Shown here: piece by piece, positions 1-8,229 of the stretch
Layout: each line of letters opens with the position of its first letter
How positions within the stretch are numbered: the stretch's first letter is position 1
DNA from: Streptomyces sp. CHD11
GTDB taxonomy: Bacteria; Actinomycetota; Actinomycetes; Streptomycetales; Streptomycetaceae
Length of the DNA stretch: 64,000 nt
Assembly: GCF_018638295.1 (NCBI RefSeq)
Contig: NZ_JABTTS010000005.1
Span: forward strand, 1 to 64,000
Reading direction: 5' to 3'
Notes under the pieces: model-generated
The model's input: only the letters and a program-made list of their open reading frames with translations
Database searches by the model: none
What the model was told of the DNA's origin: nothing
Program-made: the position numbers and the translations under genes

Positions 1-480
1 GGTGACACATCACGAGAGCGGAACCACCGGAGGAATAATCCGATGGTTCACAGCGTCCTCGCTGTGTTTTTCTTCAAAGGAACCTCGACCATCCGAAACC
101 GGATGGACGGGGTATCAACATATCTGGCGTTGACTTTTGGCACGCTGTTGAGTTCTCAAGGAACGGATGCTTCCTTTGTACTCACCCTCTCGGGCTTTCC
201 TCCGGGCTTCCCTTCGGTCTTGCGTTTCCGACTCTATCAGACCCTTTCGAGCCTCATTCCCAGTCGGTGGGCTTTGCCGTCGAACCTCTGGCTTTCGCCT
301 GTCGGCCTTTCGACATTCACTACGCTAACCGATCCCTCCGCCCGATTCATAATCGGGCGCTGCGGTTGTCGAATTCAGACACGCGAACATGACGAATCCG
401 CCCCCGCTGAGGGGTGATCGTAGGTAGTGGGTGGCCGCTTCCGGCTGCAGGCGATCGCCGTACCCGGGTCAAGCGGCTCG
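1..480 (-). promoter_or_regulatory. rRNA operon promoter and 16S leader region
   Basis: Read on the minus strand, this stretch carries the leader that precedes actinobacterial 16S rRNA, including the conserved segment around 130-160 whose complement reads TTGAGAACTCAACAGCGTG. The 16S gene itself is not in the window; from the usual leader layout its 5' end should lie a few tens of bases beyond position 1. A TAGAGT hexamer (complement of 231-236) and a TTCGAC...TATGAA pair near 345-373 are possible promoter elements, but the -35 boxes are weak. An open frame across 43-417 is an artefact of this leader. Recognition rests on remembered Streptomyces rrn leaders, not on a search. Confidence 0.85.
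339..359. repeat. 9-bp inverted repeat in the rrn promoter region
   Basis: A perfect 9-bp stem (339-347 with 351-359) closes a 3-nt loop. It sits between two candidate promoter elements of the rRNA operon. It could be a hairpin in a long upstream transcript or a protein site; the sequence does not decide. Confidence 0.5.
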
Positions 481-509
481 GACTACCTTACGCATCCTCG
501 GGGTGTGAG

Positions 510-1196
510 TCAACTTCGGCGGCGGCGCGGCACGTGGGCCCGGTAGGGGCTCACCGTCGGGTCGTTGTCGATCCAGTAGCGCCAGGGGTGAACGGCCCCC
601 TCACCGGAGACTCCGGTACGCGGGCCCTTGCGTACCTGGTCGGGGACCGCGGGGGTGCCGGTGAGCATACGGAGCGGGGCGTCGCCGGTGGCGCAGGCGT
701 CCGCGCCGTTCAGGGCGCGGTCGACGCCGAGGGCCGTGGCCAGGCGGGCCGGTCCTTTGGCCAGTTCTCTGTCGCTGCGGGCCGAGAGCCGACGCGTGCG
801 GGCCGCCTCGACGCCCTCGACCACCTCGCCGGCCCGGAGGAGCACCCCGCTCGCCCGCCCTTCGGGGCCACAGACCAGGTTCATGCAGAACCACATGCCA
901 TAGGTGAAGTAGACGTACACATGACCGGGCTCACCGAACATCACCTCATTGCGGGCCGTGCGACCGCGATAAGCGTGGGAGCCCGGGTCGTTCGGACCGT
1001 CGTAGGCCTCCACCTCGGTAAGACGGAGAGCGATCGGACCCTCCGGGGTGCTGCGGACCAGGATCCGGCCGAGGAGGTCGGGGGCGACGTCGAGAACGGG
1101 GCGGTCGAAGAACTCCCTGGGCAGGGGCGTACGGTCGGGGGTCGCGATCATGCCGTCCGAGGGTACTGGAGACGGCTGGTTCCACGGGGTGGTCAC
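510..1196 (-). CDS. DNA-3-methyladenine glycosylase (MPG/AAG family)
   Basis: A 228-residue monofunctional base-excision glycosylase that removes alkylated purines such as 3-methyladenine from DNA. The family active site is clear: TEVEAYDG holds the general base Glu63 followed by Tyr65, and His74 in GSHAY lies nine residues after Tyr65, the same spacing as Glu125/Tyr127/His136 in human [16 protein letters not shown] and the VLLRAGE segment are further family signatures. Length is normal for bacterial members. An internal ATG at residue 16 is a possible later start. It is transcribed towards the rRNA promoters with no operon partner. The family assignment is firm; the exact start is less so. 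Confidence 0.93.
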   Translation of the reverse strand: MTTPWNQPSPVPSDGMIATPDRTPLPREFFDRPVLDVAPDLLGRILVRSTPEGPIALRLTEVEAYDGPNDPGSHAYRGRTARNEVMFGEPGHVYVYFTYGMWFCMNLVCGPEGRASGVLLRAGEVVEGVEAARTRRLSARSDRELAKGPARLATALGVDRALNGADACATGDAPLRMLTGTPAVPDQVRKGPRTGVSGEGAVHPWRYWIDNDPTVSPYRAHVPRRRRS

Positions 1197-1310
1197 CGGG
1201 CGCCGCGCTTGCCAGGGTGAGGGTCGGCGGAACCGGCCACGGCCGGATCGCGTTGTTAGGGATCAGCGGTCCTTGCACCAAACCGATGCAGGACGACAAA
1301 GGGGAGAGAC

Positions 1311-2093
1311 ATGGCGTTCAAGAAGCTGCTGGCGAGTCTGGGAGCCGGCGGGGCCTCGGTCGAGACGGAGCTGCACGAGGTCAACGTCGTACCGGGCGGG
1401 GTCGTCCAGGGCGAGGTGCGGATCCAGGGGGGATCCGTGAACCAGCAGATCGAGGGTCTGTCGGTCGGCCTGCAGGCCAAGGTCGAGGTGGAGAGCGGCG
1501 ACGAAGAGTACAAGCAGAACATCGAGTTCACGAAGTCCTCGCTGGGCGGTGCCTTCGAGCTCCAGGCCGGTGCCGTGCACGCGGTGCAGTTCGGTCTGGA
1601 GATCCCCTGGGAGACGCCGATCACGATGATCGACGGGCAGTCGCTGCGCGGTATGAACATCGGTGTGACCACCGAGCTGGCCATCGCGCGCGCCGTGGAC
1701 TCCGGTGACCTGGACCCGATCAGCGTGCACCCGCTGCCGGCGCAGAAGGCGATCCTGGACGCGTTCATCCAGCTGGGGTTCCGCTTCAAGAGCGCGGACA
1801 TGGAGCGCGGCCACATCCGTGGCACCCGGCAGAAGCTGCCGTTCTACCAGGAGATCGAGTTCTTCCCGCCGCAGCAGTACCGGGGGCTGAACCAGGTCGA
1901 GCTGAGCTTCGTGGCCGACGAGCAGGCCATGGACGTCGTGCTGGAGATGGACAAGAAGCCGGGTCTGTTCGCCGAGGGCAGCGACACCTTCCGTTCCTTC
2001 AAGGTGGGGCTGAACGACTACCAGGGGACGGACTGGGCGGCGTACCTCAACCAGTGGCTGTCGGAGGTCGGCAGCAAGCGCAACTGGTTCTAG
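1311..2093 (+). CDS. Spo0M-like sporulation control protein
   Basis: A 260-residue cytoplasmic protein of the Spo0M (SpoOM) family, which has an arrestin-like beta-sandwich fold. In Bacillus, Spo0M influences sporulation and division; the role in streptomycetes is not settled. The N-terminus [19 protein letters not shown] and the [13 protein letters not shown] strand are typical of actinobacterial members. The ATG follows an AAAGGGGAGA ribosome binding site. No membrane span or signal peptide is visible, and length is normal. The next gene follows after 49 bp in the same direction and may be cotranscribed. The name is family-based and no biochemical function can be read from the sequence. Confidence 0.88.
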   Translation: MAFKKLLASLGAGGASVETELHEVNVVPGGVVQGEVRIQGGSVNQQIEGLSVGLQAKVEVESGDEEYKQNIEFTKSSLGGAFELQAGAVHAVQFGLEIPWETPITMIDGQSLRGMNIGVTTELAIARAVDSGDLDPISVHPLPAQKAILDAFIQLGFRFKSADMERGHIRGTRQKLPFYQEIEFFPPQQYRGLNQVELSFVADEQAMDVVLEMDKKPGLFAEGSDTFRSFKVGLNDYQGTDWAAYLNQWLSEVGSKRNWF

Positions 2094-2142
2094 GGTTCTA
2101 GGCTCGGTCCCGACCGAACGCAGACGATCAGGAGGTACCGAG

Positions 2143-2682
2143 GTGTCCGAGCTCAAGCGCCGGCCGCTCCCCCACGACTTCCATCCGCCCGTGCCGTCGT
2201 TCACGGTGACGAGCGAGGATGTGAAGGAGGGGGCCACGCTCGGGGATGCTCAGGTCCGGTCGGCCGGCGACATCTCTCCGCACCTGCGCTGGGAGGGCTT
2301 CCCGCCGGAGACCCAGAGCTTCGCCGTGACCTGCTACGACCCGGACGCCCCGACGGGCAGCGGGTTCTGGCACTGGGTGGTGTTCGACATCCCGGTCTCG
2401 GTGACCGAGCTGCCGGCCGGTGCGGGCAGCGGATCGTTCGAAGGGCTGCCGGAGGGCGCCGTGCAGGTGCGCAACGACTACGGCAGCAAGGACTTCGGCG
2501 GTGCCGCGCCGCCGCCCGGGGACGGGCCGCACCGGTATGTGTTCACGGTGTACGCCGTGGATACGGAGAAGCTGGGTCCGGACTCGGACGCCTCTCCTGC
2601 CGTTGTGGGCTTCAACCTGCGGTTCCACACGGTCGCCCGCGCCCATCTGGTCGGTGAGTACGAGGTGCCCGCAGAATCCTGA
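2143..2682 (+). CDS. YbhB/YbcL Raf-kinase-inhibitor-like protein
   Basis: A 179-residue member of the phosphatidylethanolamine-binding protein superfamily. The ligand-site hallmarks are present: [15 protein letters not shown] near the middle, and [13 protein letters not shown] towards the C-terminus. Bacterial members are small cytoplasmic proteins of mostly unknown ligand. The start is a GTG placed 7 nt after AGGAGG (2130-2135), a strong ribosome binding site. It follows the Spo0M gene closely and is followed by a strong intrinsic terminator, so the two may form a short transcription unit. Confidence 0.92.
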   Translation: MSELKRRPLPHDFHPPVPSFTVTSEDVKEGATLGDAQVRSAGDISPHLRWEGFPPETQSFAVTCYDPDAPTGSGFWHWVVFDIPVSVTELPAGAGSGSFEGLPEGAVQVRNDYGSKDFGGAAPPPGDGPHRYVFTVYAVDTEKLGPDSDASPAVVGFNLRFHTVARAHLVGEYEVPAES

Positions 2683-2717
2683 GCGGCTCGTACGGCCTCG
2701 AGCGTTCACCGAACGTT

Positions 2718-2760
2718 TGCCCGCCCCTGGTCTTGGAATTGATCAGGGGCGGGCATTTTT
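2718..2760 (+). terminator. Intrinsic terminator after the YbhB gene
   Basis: A 12-bp perfect GC-rich stem (2718-2729 with 2744-2755) is followed directly by five T residues. This is the most classical rho-independent terminator in the window, 36 nt after the upstream stop codon. Confidence 0.9.
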
Positions 2761-2893
2761 GTTGCCGGAGGCCGCGGGGTCGCCTCCCGTGGGAGCAACA
2801 GCGGATATTGCGTTGTCCATCTCGGCGCGCCCGGCCAGAGTTGATCCCGGTCCGCCGAGGGGTGGGCCGGTGCGCACGGGAGGTGGGCTGGTG

Positions 2894-3400
2894 ATGCGGG
2901 ACACACTGGTGCTGAACGCGAGCTTCGAGCCGTTGTCGACGGTGACGCTGAACCGGGCCGTCGTTCTGGTGCTCCAGGACAAGGCCGTCGTCGAGCAGGC
3001 CCACCCCGAGCTGCGGATGCGGGGGGCCGCGGTCGACATACCGGCGCCCCGGGTGATCAGGCTCTGCCACTACGTGCGGGTGCCGTTCCGAAGACGCGCG
3101 CCGTGGTCGAGGCGGGGCGTTCTGGTGAGGGACCGTCACCGGTGCGCCTACTGCGGGCGGCGGGCCACGACGGTGGACCACGTGGTGCCGAGGTCGCGTG
3201 GCGGGCAGGACACGTGGCTGAACACGGTGGCGTCGTGTGCGCAGGACAATCACCGGAAGGCGAACCGGACGCCCGAGCAGGCGGGTATGCCGTTGCTGCG
3301 TCAGCCGTTCGAGCCGACGCCCGCCGACGCGATGCTGTTGGCGCTGGGCCACGACGACTTCGAGGCGCTGCCTGAGTGGTTGACGCTGGATGCGGCGTGA
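2894..3400 (+). CDS. HNH endonuclease
   Basis: A 168-residue protein with a compact HNH nuclease domain. CAYCGRR forms the first zinc-binding knuckle, VDHVVPRSRGG holds the catalytic His, and the NTVASCAQDNHRKANR segment completes the beta-beta-alpha-metal fold. The N-terminal half (MRDTLVLNASFEPLSTVTL) is a conserved actinobacterial extension. Such proteins are widespread chromosomal HNH nucleases of unproven cellular role. The start is ATG 2894, with GTG 2891 equally possible; both follow GGAGGT at 2879. Downstream, a convergent hairpin separates it from the SPFH gene. Confidence 0.9.
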   Translation: MRDTLVLNASFEPLSTVTLNRAVVLVLQDKAVVEQAHPELRMRGAAVDIPAPRVIRLCHYVRVPFRRRAPWSRRGVLVRDRHRCAYCGRRATTVDHVVPRSRGGQDTWLNTVASCAQDNHRKANRTPEQAGMPLLRQPFEPTPADAMLLALGHDDFEALPEWLTLDAA

Positions 3401-3432
3401 CGGCTGCGCCGTAGAGGGTGGGGCCGCTCCCC

Positions 3433-3485
3433 GGGGCGCGGGTCGCGCGTGGTCGTTCGCACGGCTCCCCGCGCCCCTGGGCGGG
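3433..3485. terminator. Bidirectional hairpin with dispersed-repeat tail
   Basis: A 10-bp perfect stem (3433-3442 with 3468-3477) lies between convergent genes and can terminate both. Its right arm and the bases up to the SPFH stop resemble the tails of two other elements in this window (near 18240-18269 and 55460-55490), so it belongs to a repeat family found at 3' gene ends. Confidence 0.6.
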
Positions 3486-4433
3486 TCAGTCGATGGAGGG
3501 CTTCTCCCGGCGTTCCTGGGGCGGGACGCTGGGGGCGGGGGCGCCGCCGTTGCCGCCCAGGCCGCCGAAGTTGCCCATCGCGCCGGAGAGGCCCTTGAGA
3601 GCGTCGCCGATCTCGCTGGGCACGATCCAGAGCTTGTTGGCGTCGCCCTCGGCGATCTTCGGAAGCATCTGGAGGTACTGGTAGGAGAGCAGCTTCTGGT
3701 CCGGGTCGCCGGCGTGGATGGCCTCGAAGACCGTACGGACGGCCTGGGCCTCGCCCTCGGCGCGCAGGGCGGCTGCCTTGGCCTCACCCTCGGCGCGCAG
3801 GATCTGGGACTGCTTCTCGCCCTCGGCGCGCAGGATCTCGGACTGGCGGACGCCCTCGGCCTGGAGGATGGCGGCGCGCTTGTCGCGGTCGGCGCGCATC
3901 TGCTTCTCCATCGAGTCCTGGATGGAGGTGGGCGGTTCGATGGCCTTGAGCTCCACGCGGTTGACGCGGATGCCCCACTTGCCGGTCGCTTCGTCGAGGA
4001 CGCCGCGCAGGGCCGCGTTGATCTCCTCACGGGAGGTGAGGGTGCGCTCCAGGTCCATGCCGCCGATGATGTTGCGCAGAGTGGTGACGGTGAGCTGTTC
4101 GATGGCCTGGATGTAGCTGGCGACCTCGTAGGTGGCGGCGCGGGCGTCGGTCACCTGGTAGTAGATGACGGTGTCGATGTTGACGACCAGGTTGTCCTGG
4201 GTGATGACCGGTTGCGGCGGGAACGGGACGACCTGTTCGCGCAGGTCGATGCGGTTGCGGATGGTGTCGATGAACGGAACGACGATGTTGAGGCCCGCGT
4301 TGAGTGTCCGCGTGTAGCGGCCGAAGCGCTCGACGATGGCCGCGCTGGCCTGTGGGATGACTTGGATCGTCTTGATCAGGGCGATGAAGACCAACACCAC
4401 CAGGATGATCAGGACGATGATGATCGGTTCCAT
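3486..4433 (-). CDS. SPFH/band 7 (stomatin-like) membrane protein
   Basis: A 315-residue membrane-scaffold protein. Residues 1-25 form one hydrophobic N-terminal anchor, followed by the SPFH domain (IVERFGRYTRTLNAGLN; VPFPPQPVITQDN; QLTVTTLRNIIGGMDL). A long Ala/Glu/Lys/Arg-rich coiled coil with repeats of the type RAEGEKQSQIL spans roughly 200-250, and a Gly/Pro-rich tail ends it. Family members oligomerise into membrane rings that organise microdomains and often work with an NfeD partner. An NfeD gene lies 144 bp upstream on the same strand, which supports that pairing. Similar to QmcA/stomatin proteins; the client protein is unknown. Confidence 0.93.
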   Translation of the reverse strand: MEPIIIVLIILVVLVFIALIKTIQVIPQASAAIVERFGRYTRTLNAGLNIVVPFIDTIRNRIDLREQVVPFPPQPVITQDNLVVNIDTVIYYQVTDARAATYEVASYIQAIEQLTVTTLRNIIGGMDLERTLTSREEINAALRGVLDEATGKWGIRVNRVELKAIEPPTSIQDSMEKQMRADRDKRAAILQAEGVRQSEILRAEGEKQSQILRAEGEAKAAALRAEGEAQAVRTVFEAIHAGDPDQKLLSYQYLQMLPKIAEGDANKLWIVPSEIGDALKGLSGAMGNFGGLGGNGGAPAPSVPPQERREKPSID

Positions 4434-4577
4434 CGTCGGTTCCCCGAACCCTTCTTAGCCTCGGCACCTGCGGCCTCTTCCGTCTGTGGAGGATTCCGCG
4501 GTTGAAGATCTTGCTGGTCGAGTCTGACAGACCGTCGGCGCAACCGGGAGGCTGTTCGCCCCAGTTGTGTCGCGGGG

Positions 4578-5006
4578 TCACATGATGACGGCTGTGGCTC
4601 CCTCGATGTCCACTACGTCCACTTCCTGGCCGACCTCATAGGCGCGTCCGGCTTCGAGGGCGCGCGCCGACCAGACCTCGCCGGCCAGTTTGATCCGGCC
4701 GCCGGATCCGTCGACCCGTTCCAGGACGACGGCCTGTCTGCCTTTCAGGGCGTCGATACCGGTCGCCAGTTCGGGTCGTTGCGCACGGTGTCTGCGGGCG
4801 ATCGGGCGTACCAGGGCGATGAGCGCGGTCGAGACGACGGCGAAGACAGCGACCTGGGCGACGGCTCCGCCGCCGAGGCCGGAGACCGCTGCCGCGGCGA
4901 CGGTGCCCACCGCGAGCATGCCGAGTTCGGGCATCGCGGTGATCACGAGCCCGATGCCGAGTACCGCCGCGCCGATCAGCCACCACAGCCATGCGTCGAT
5001 GTCCAC
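4578..5006 (-). CDS. NfeD family membrane protein
   Basis: A 142-residue protein with two to three hydrophobic segments in the first 70 residues and a C-terminal OB-fold typical of NfeD (GRQAVVLERVDGSGGRIKL; VVDIEGATAVIM at the end). NfeD proteins are obligate-style partners of stomatin/SPFH proteins, and the SPFH gene follows in the same orientation. It lacks the ClpP-like protease domain of long NfeD proteins, so it is the short form. Likely localised in the cytoplasmic membrane with the OB domain facing one side. Confidence 0.92.
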   Translation of the reverse strand: MDIDAWLWWLIGAAVLGIGLVITAMPELGMLAVGTVAAAAVSGLGGGAVAQVAVFAVVSTALIALVRPIARRHRAQRPELATGIDALKGRQAVVLERVDGSGGRIKLAGEVWSARALEAGRAYEVGQEVDVVDIEGATAVIM

Positions 5007-5100
5007 CCGGCCATGGTAGGACCGCGCACCCGGTCACCGACAGGGCGCCGGTCAGTTTGAACGCGCCGTGCGGCTACGGGTTTTGATTCTCCGTACCGGT

Positions 5101-5898
5101 TCAGGCCATCGGGAGGCCCTGTGCGGTCCAGCGGTCGCCGACCTGCTCGACGACGAGCGGGAGGCCGAAGCAGAGGGAGAGGTTGCGGGAGGTGAGTTCG
5201 AGTTCCAGCGGCCCCGCCGCCAGTACCTTGCCCTGGCGGACCATGAGGACGTGGGTGAAGCCCGGGGCGATCTCCTCGACATGGTGGGTGACCATGATCG
5301 TGGAGGGGGCGATCGGGTCGCGGGCGAGCCTGCCGAGGCGGCGTACGAGGTCCTCGCGGCCGCCGAGGTCGAGGCCGGCGGCGGGCTCGTCGAGGAGCAG
5401 CAGCTCGGGGTCGGTCATCAGGGCGCGGGCGATGAGGGTGCGCTTGCGCTCGCCCTCGGAGAGGGTGCCGAACTTGCGGTCCAGGTATTCGGACATGCCG
5501 AGGCGGTCGAGGAAGGCGCGGGCGCGCTGCTCGTCGATCTCCTCGTACTCCTCCTGCCAGCCGGCGGTCATGCCGTAGGCGGCGGTGAGCACGGTCTGCA
5601 GGACGGTCTGCTTCTTGGGGAGCTTGTCGGCCATGGCGATGCCGGCCATGCCGATGCGGGGGCGCAGCTCGAAGACGTCGGTGCCCGGCTTGCCGAGGGT
5701 CTCGCCGAGGATGGTGGCCGTGCCCGTGCTGGGGTAGAGGTAGCTGGACGCGAGGTTCAGGAGGGTGGTCTTGCCGGCGCCGTTGGGGCCCAGGATGACC
5801 CAGCGCTCGCCCTCCTTGACCGACCAGGAGACCTGGTCCACCAGAGCCCGGCCCTCCCGGACCACGGATACGTCCTGAAGCTCCAGAACATCGCTCAT
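5101..5898 (-). CDS. ABC transporter ATP-binding protein
   Basis: A 265-residue stand-alone ABC ATPase. Walker A is GPNGAGKTT, the signature is LSEGERKRTLIAR, and Walker B is ELLLLDEPAAGLD followed by the switch His in MVTHHVEEI. The sequence resembles YbbA/ModF-like single-domain ATPases. No permease gene is adjacent, so the partner is unknown. The ATG at 5898 (MSDVLELQ) is chosen because upstream in-frame sequence is low-complexity and runs through a divergent intergenic region. The NfeD gene starts 95 bp beyond its stop. Confidence 0.93.
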   Translation of the reverse strand: MSDVLELQDVSVVREGRALVDQVSWSVKEGERWVILGPNGAGKTTLLNLASSYLYPSTGTATILGETLGKPGTDVFELRPRIGMAGIAMADKLPKKQTVLQTVLTAAYGMTAGWQEEYEEIDEQRARAFLDRLGMSEYLDRKFGTLSEGERKRTLIARALMTDPELLLLDEPAAGLDLGGREDLVRRLGRLARDPIAPSTIMVTHHVEEIAPGFTHVLMVRQGKVLAAGPLELELTSRNLSLCFGLPLVVEQVGDRWTAQGLPMA

Positions 5899-6060
5899 GA
5901 GCGCGTTGTCTCCCCTTGCAGTGTGGCCGGTCTCGGCTGTCGCGTACGGCTGGTGGCTCGGTCCGCCGCACCCGTGGGCGCAGCCCACCATGAAATCTAC
6001 GCCACCGTCCGACCCGGACATTCCTCCGGTCCGGTTCTCGGCTCTGTCTAGGGTGTAGGC

Positions 6061-6849
6061 ATGCTCTCGGAACCTCGCTCTGGACGCCTTGCCGCTTGGG
6101 GGAACGCCCTGCTGGCCGGACTCGTCTCGCCGGACGACGCCGTGCTCTCCATCGTCGGGGAGGACGCGGTGCACCGGGTGGCGGGGCTGCCGGGTGAGTC
6201 CGCGCCGGTGGGGCTGACGCTGGCGCTGGGGCGGCTGCGGGCGCTCGGGGTGGGCGGGCTGCGGGTGGCGCTGCCGGCGCCGGGGCATCCGCTGGGGCTG
6301 AGCGGGCCGCCGGAGTTCAATACGCGGGCGCTGGAGGCGGAGGAGGCGGTGGTCTGTTGCGGGGCCGCGCTGGGGCTGGTGCCGGAGGTGTCCGAGGCCG
6401 GGCCCGACGGTGATGTGCATGTCGAGGTGGTCTGGCACTGTCTGTCGGCACGGGAGGCGCCGACGGCCGATGTGCCCTCGCTCGGGGAGGCGGAGCGGGA
6501 GCTGGCGGAGGCGTTGCGGGAGGCGACGGAGGTGCTGACGCGACTGGATGTGGCCGGGGCGGGGCCGGTGGCGGAGGCGGCGATCGAGGCGTACCGGGCG
6601 CGGGCCTTGTCGTCGCGGGGGCGGGAGGTTCTGGCGCCGGGGTATCCGCCTCGGGCGGTGCGGGTGCTGGAGCTGGCGCAGCGGGTGGGGGTGCTGGTCT
6701 CGCTGGCGGAGGGTGCGGGGCACGGGGGTGCGGTGAGTGCGTCGGAGATCTCGGCGCGGGCGGGGGCGCTGCGGCCGGTGGAGCGGACGGCTCGGCGGGC
6801 CTTGGTCGCGGCGTACAACTCCGTTGTGGAGGAGCGGGGGGTGGGGTGA
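6061..6849 (+). CDS. Conserved hypothetical protein
   Basis: A 262-residue soluble protein rich in Ala, Gly, Leu and Glu, with codon usage typical of a real gene. I do not recognise a named domain. The N-terminal half (residues 20-120) contains alternating hydrophobic strands and a VVCCGAALGLVPEV segment; the C-terminal half looks helical. No signal peptide or membrane span is visible. It diverges from the ABC ATPase gene across a 162-bp gap. It appears to be a streptomycete-restricted gene of unknown function. Confidence 0.8.
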   Translation: MLSEPRSGRLAAWGNALLAGLVSPDDAVLSIVGEDAVHRVAGLPGESAPVGLTLALGRLRALGVGGLRVALPAPGHPLGLSGPPEFNTRALEAEEAVVCCGAALGLVPEVSEAGPDGDVHVEVVWHCLSAREAPTADVPSLGEAERELAEALREATEVLTRLDVAGAGPVAEAAIEAYRARALSSRGREVLAPGYPPRAVRVLELAQRVGVLVSLAEGAGHGGAVSASEISARAGALRPVERTARRALVAAYNSVVEERGVG

Positions 6850-7012
6850 GGTTTCGTCGGCTCGGTGCCGGTGCGGGTGCCGGTGCGGGCCGGGGGTGGA
6901 CGTGGGCTGGGGAGCACGGGGCGTCGGGGCTGGCCGGGGGTGGGCAGCGCGGCCCGGCGCATGCGGGGTGCCGTCGCGCCCACCCGTGCCGCCCTGCGGC
7001 ACGATTGCCCGC

Positions 7013-7068
7013 GGGGACGCGGGGACGCGGGGACGCGGGGACGCGGGGACGCGGGGACGCGGGGACGC
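7013..7068 (+). repeat. Octamer tandem repeat, seven copies
   Basis: The unit GGGGACGC is repeated seven times without interruption, then decays into G-rich sequence. It lies in the 336-bp gap between the hypothetical gene and chpE, which holds no other feature I can support. A perfect short-unit repeat of this kind is expected to vary in copy number between strains. Confidence 0.95.
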
Positions 7069-7185
7069 GGGAGGGGAAGTGTTGTCGCGGTGCTTTGGGG
7101 GGGGGTGGTTATGGGGGTGGGTGGGGCAGGGTGGAGCCCCGGATGCCTGGGTGGGGGCCGGGCGTCCGGGGCTCGGGGGCCCGCG

Positions 7186-7431
7186 TCAGTGGTTGACGGC
7201 GGTGTTGCCGAAGGCCGGGTTCAGCAGGCCGATGACGTTGACGCTGTTGCCGGACACGTTCACCGGGACGTCGACCGGGACCTGGATGACGTTTCCGGAG
7301 ACGACGCCCGGGGAGCCCACGGCCTCACCGTGCGCGTGGCTGCCCTCGGTGGCGGAGGCCATTCCGGTGCCGGCGGCGAGCAGGCCACCGGCCACCATCG
7401 TCACGGCCGCTGCCTTCTTCAGGTTCTTCAC
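7186..7431 (-). CDS. chpE: Short chaplin, ChpE type
   Basis: An 81-residue secreted surface protein. Chaplins assemble into amyloid fibrils that lower surface tension and coat aerial hyphae and spores. The GTG start follows AGGAGG and gives MKNLKKAAAVTMVAGG, a signal peptide ending at ASA before TEGSHAHGE. One chaplin domain fills the mature part, with GVVSGNVIQVPVDVPVNV and GNSVNVIGLLNPAFGN. It has no cysteine pair, which matches ChpE rather than ChpH or the other short chaplins. Mature length is about 50 residues, normal for the family. A two-component system follows on the same strand but 156 bp separate the two stop/start regions. Confidence 0.93.
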   Translation of the reverse strand: MKNLKKAAAVTMVAGGLLAAGTGMASATEGSHAHGEAVGSPGVVSGNVIQVPVDVPVNVSGNSVNVIGLLNPAFGNTAVNH

Positions 7432-7587
7432 TTTCCGAGCCCTCCTCGCGATGACCGCGGCAGGCGCCGCGGCGTGCACTGGAGAACGGCCGGAGCGGAC
7501 GCGGGATACGGCCGTCCGGGGGACATTCCCACTACGGTATGAATCTCGCACCGGAGGGGAACCTTCCGCCGGGTCTCGGCGTCCGGG

Positions 7588-8229
7588 TCAGCCGCTGAGG
7601 CCGTGGCGGACGGCCCAGAGGGCGGCCTGGGTCCGGTCCGCCAGGTCGAGCTTCATCAGGATGTTCGACACATGGGTCTTCACGGTCTTCTCCGAGAGCA
7701 CGAGCGCGCGGGCGATCTCCCGGTTGGCGCGGCCGTCCGCGATGAGCCCGAGCACCTCGCGCTCCCGCTCGGTGAGGGAGCCGCCGCGTCCCGGGCCCGA
7801 GCCGGTCTCCTCCTGGGACAGCAGCGCGCCGGCCACCTCCGCCTGGAGCAGGACGTGCCCGGCGTGCACGGAGCGGATGGCTCCGGCGAGCGCTTCGGGG
7901 TCGATGTCCTTGTACACATAGCCCGCGGCGCCCGCGCGGAGGGCGGGGACGACCGTGCGTTGCTCGGTGAAGCTGGTGACGACCAGCACCCTCGCGGGGT
8001 GGGCCAGTTCGCGGAGCCGGCGCAGCGCGTCGACGCCGTCCATGCCCGGCATCCTGACGTCCATGAGGATGACGTCGGGTGCCAGCTCCTCCGCCAGGGC
8101 GACCCCTTCGGCGCCGTCCGCGGCCTCGCCGACGACCTCGATGTCGCCCTGCACCTCGAGGAAGGTGCGCAGGCCCCGGCGCACCACCTGGTGATCGTCG
8201 ACCAGCAGCACCTTGATCGCGTCAGCCAC
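7588..8229 (-). CDS. LuxR-type (NarL family) response regulator
   Basis: A 213-residue two-component response regulator. The receiver domain occupies residues 5-120, with acidic pocket Asp11-Asp12, phospho-acceptor Asp57 in LMDVRMPGMDG and conserved Lys in YKD. A LuxR helix-turn-helix spans about 148-210 (LTEREREVLGLIADGRANREIA and SEKTVKTHVSNILMKL). It overlaps the upstream sensor kinase gene by 8 bp, so the two are translationally coupled and very likely cognate. Its regulon is unknown; the chaplin gene lies just beyond it. Confidence 0.96.
   Translation of the reverse strand: MADAIKVLLVDDHQVVRRGLRTFLEVQGDIEVVGEAADGAEGVALAEELAPDVILMDVRMPGMDGVDALRRLRELAHPARVLVVTSFTEQRTVVPALRAGAAGYVYKDIDPEALAGAIRSVHAGHVLLQAEVAGALLSQEETGSGPGRGGSLTEREREVLGLIADGRANREIARALVLSEKTVKTHVSNILMKLDLADRTQAALWAVRHGLSG

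Noticed and set aside
43..417. A 124-codon open frame on the plus strand
   Set aside because: It lies wholly inside the rRNA promoter-leader region read on the other strand and has no ribosome binding site.
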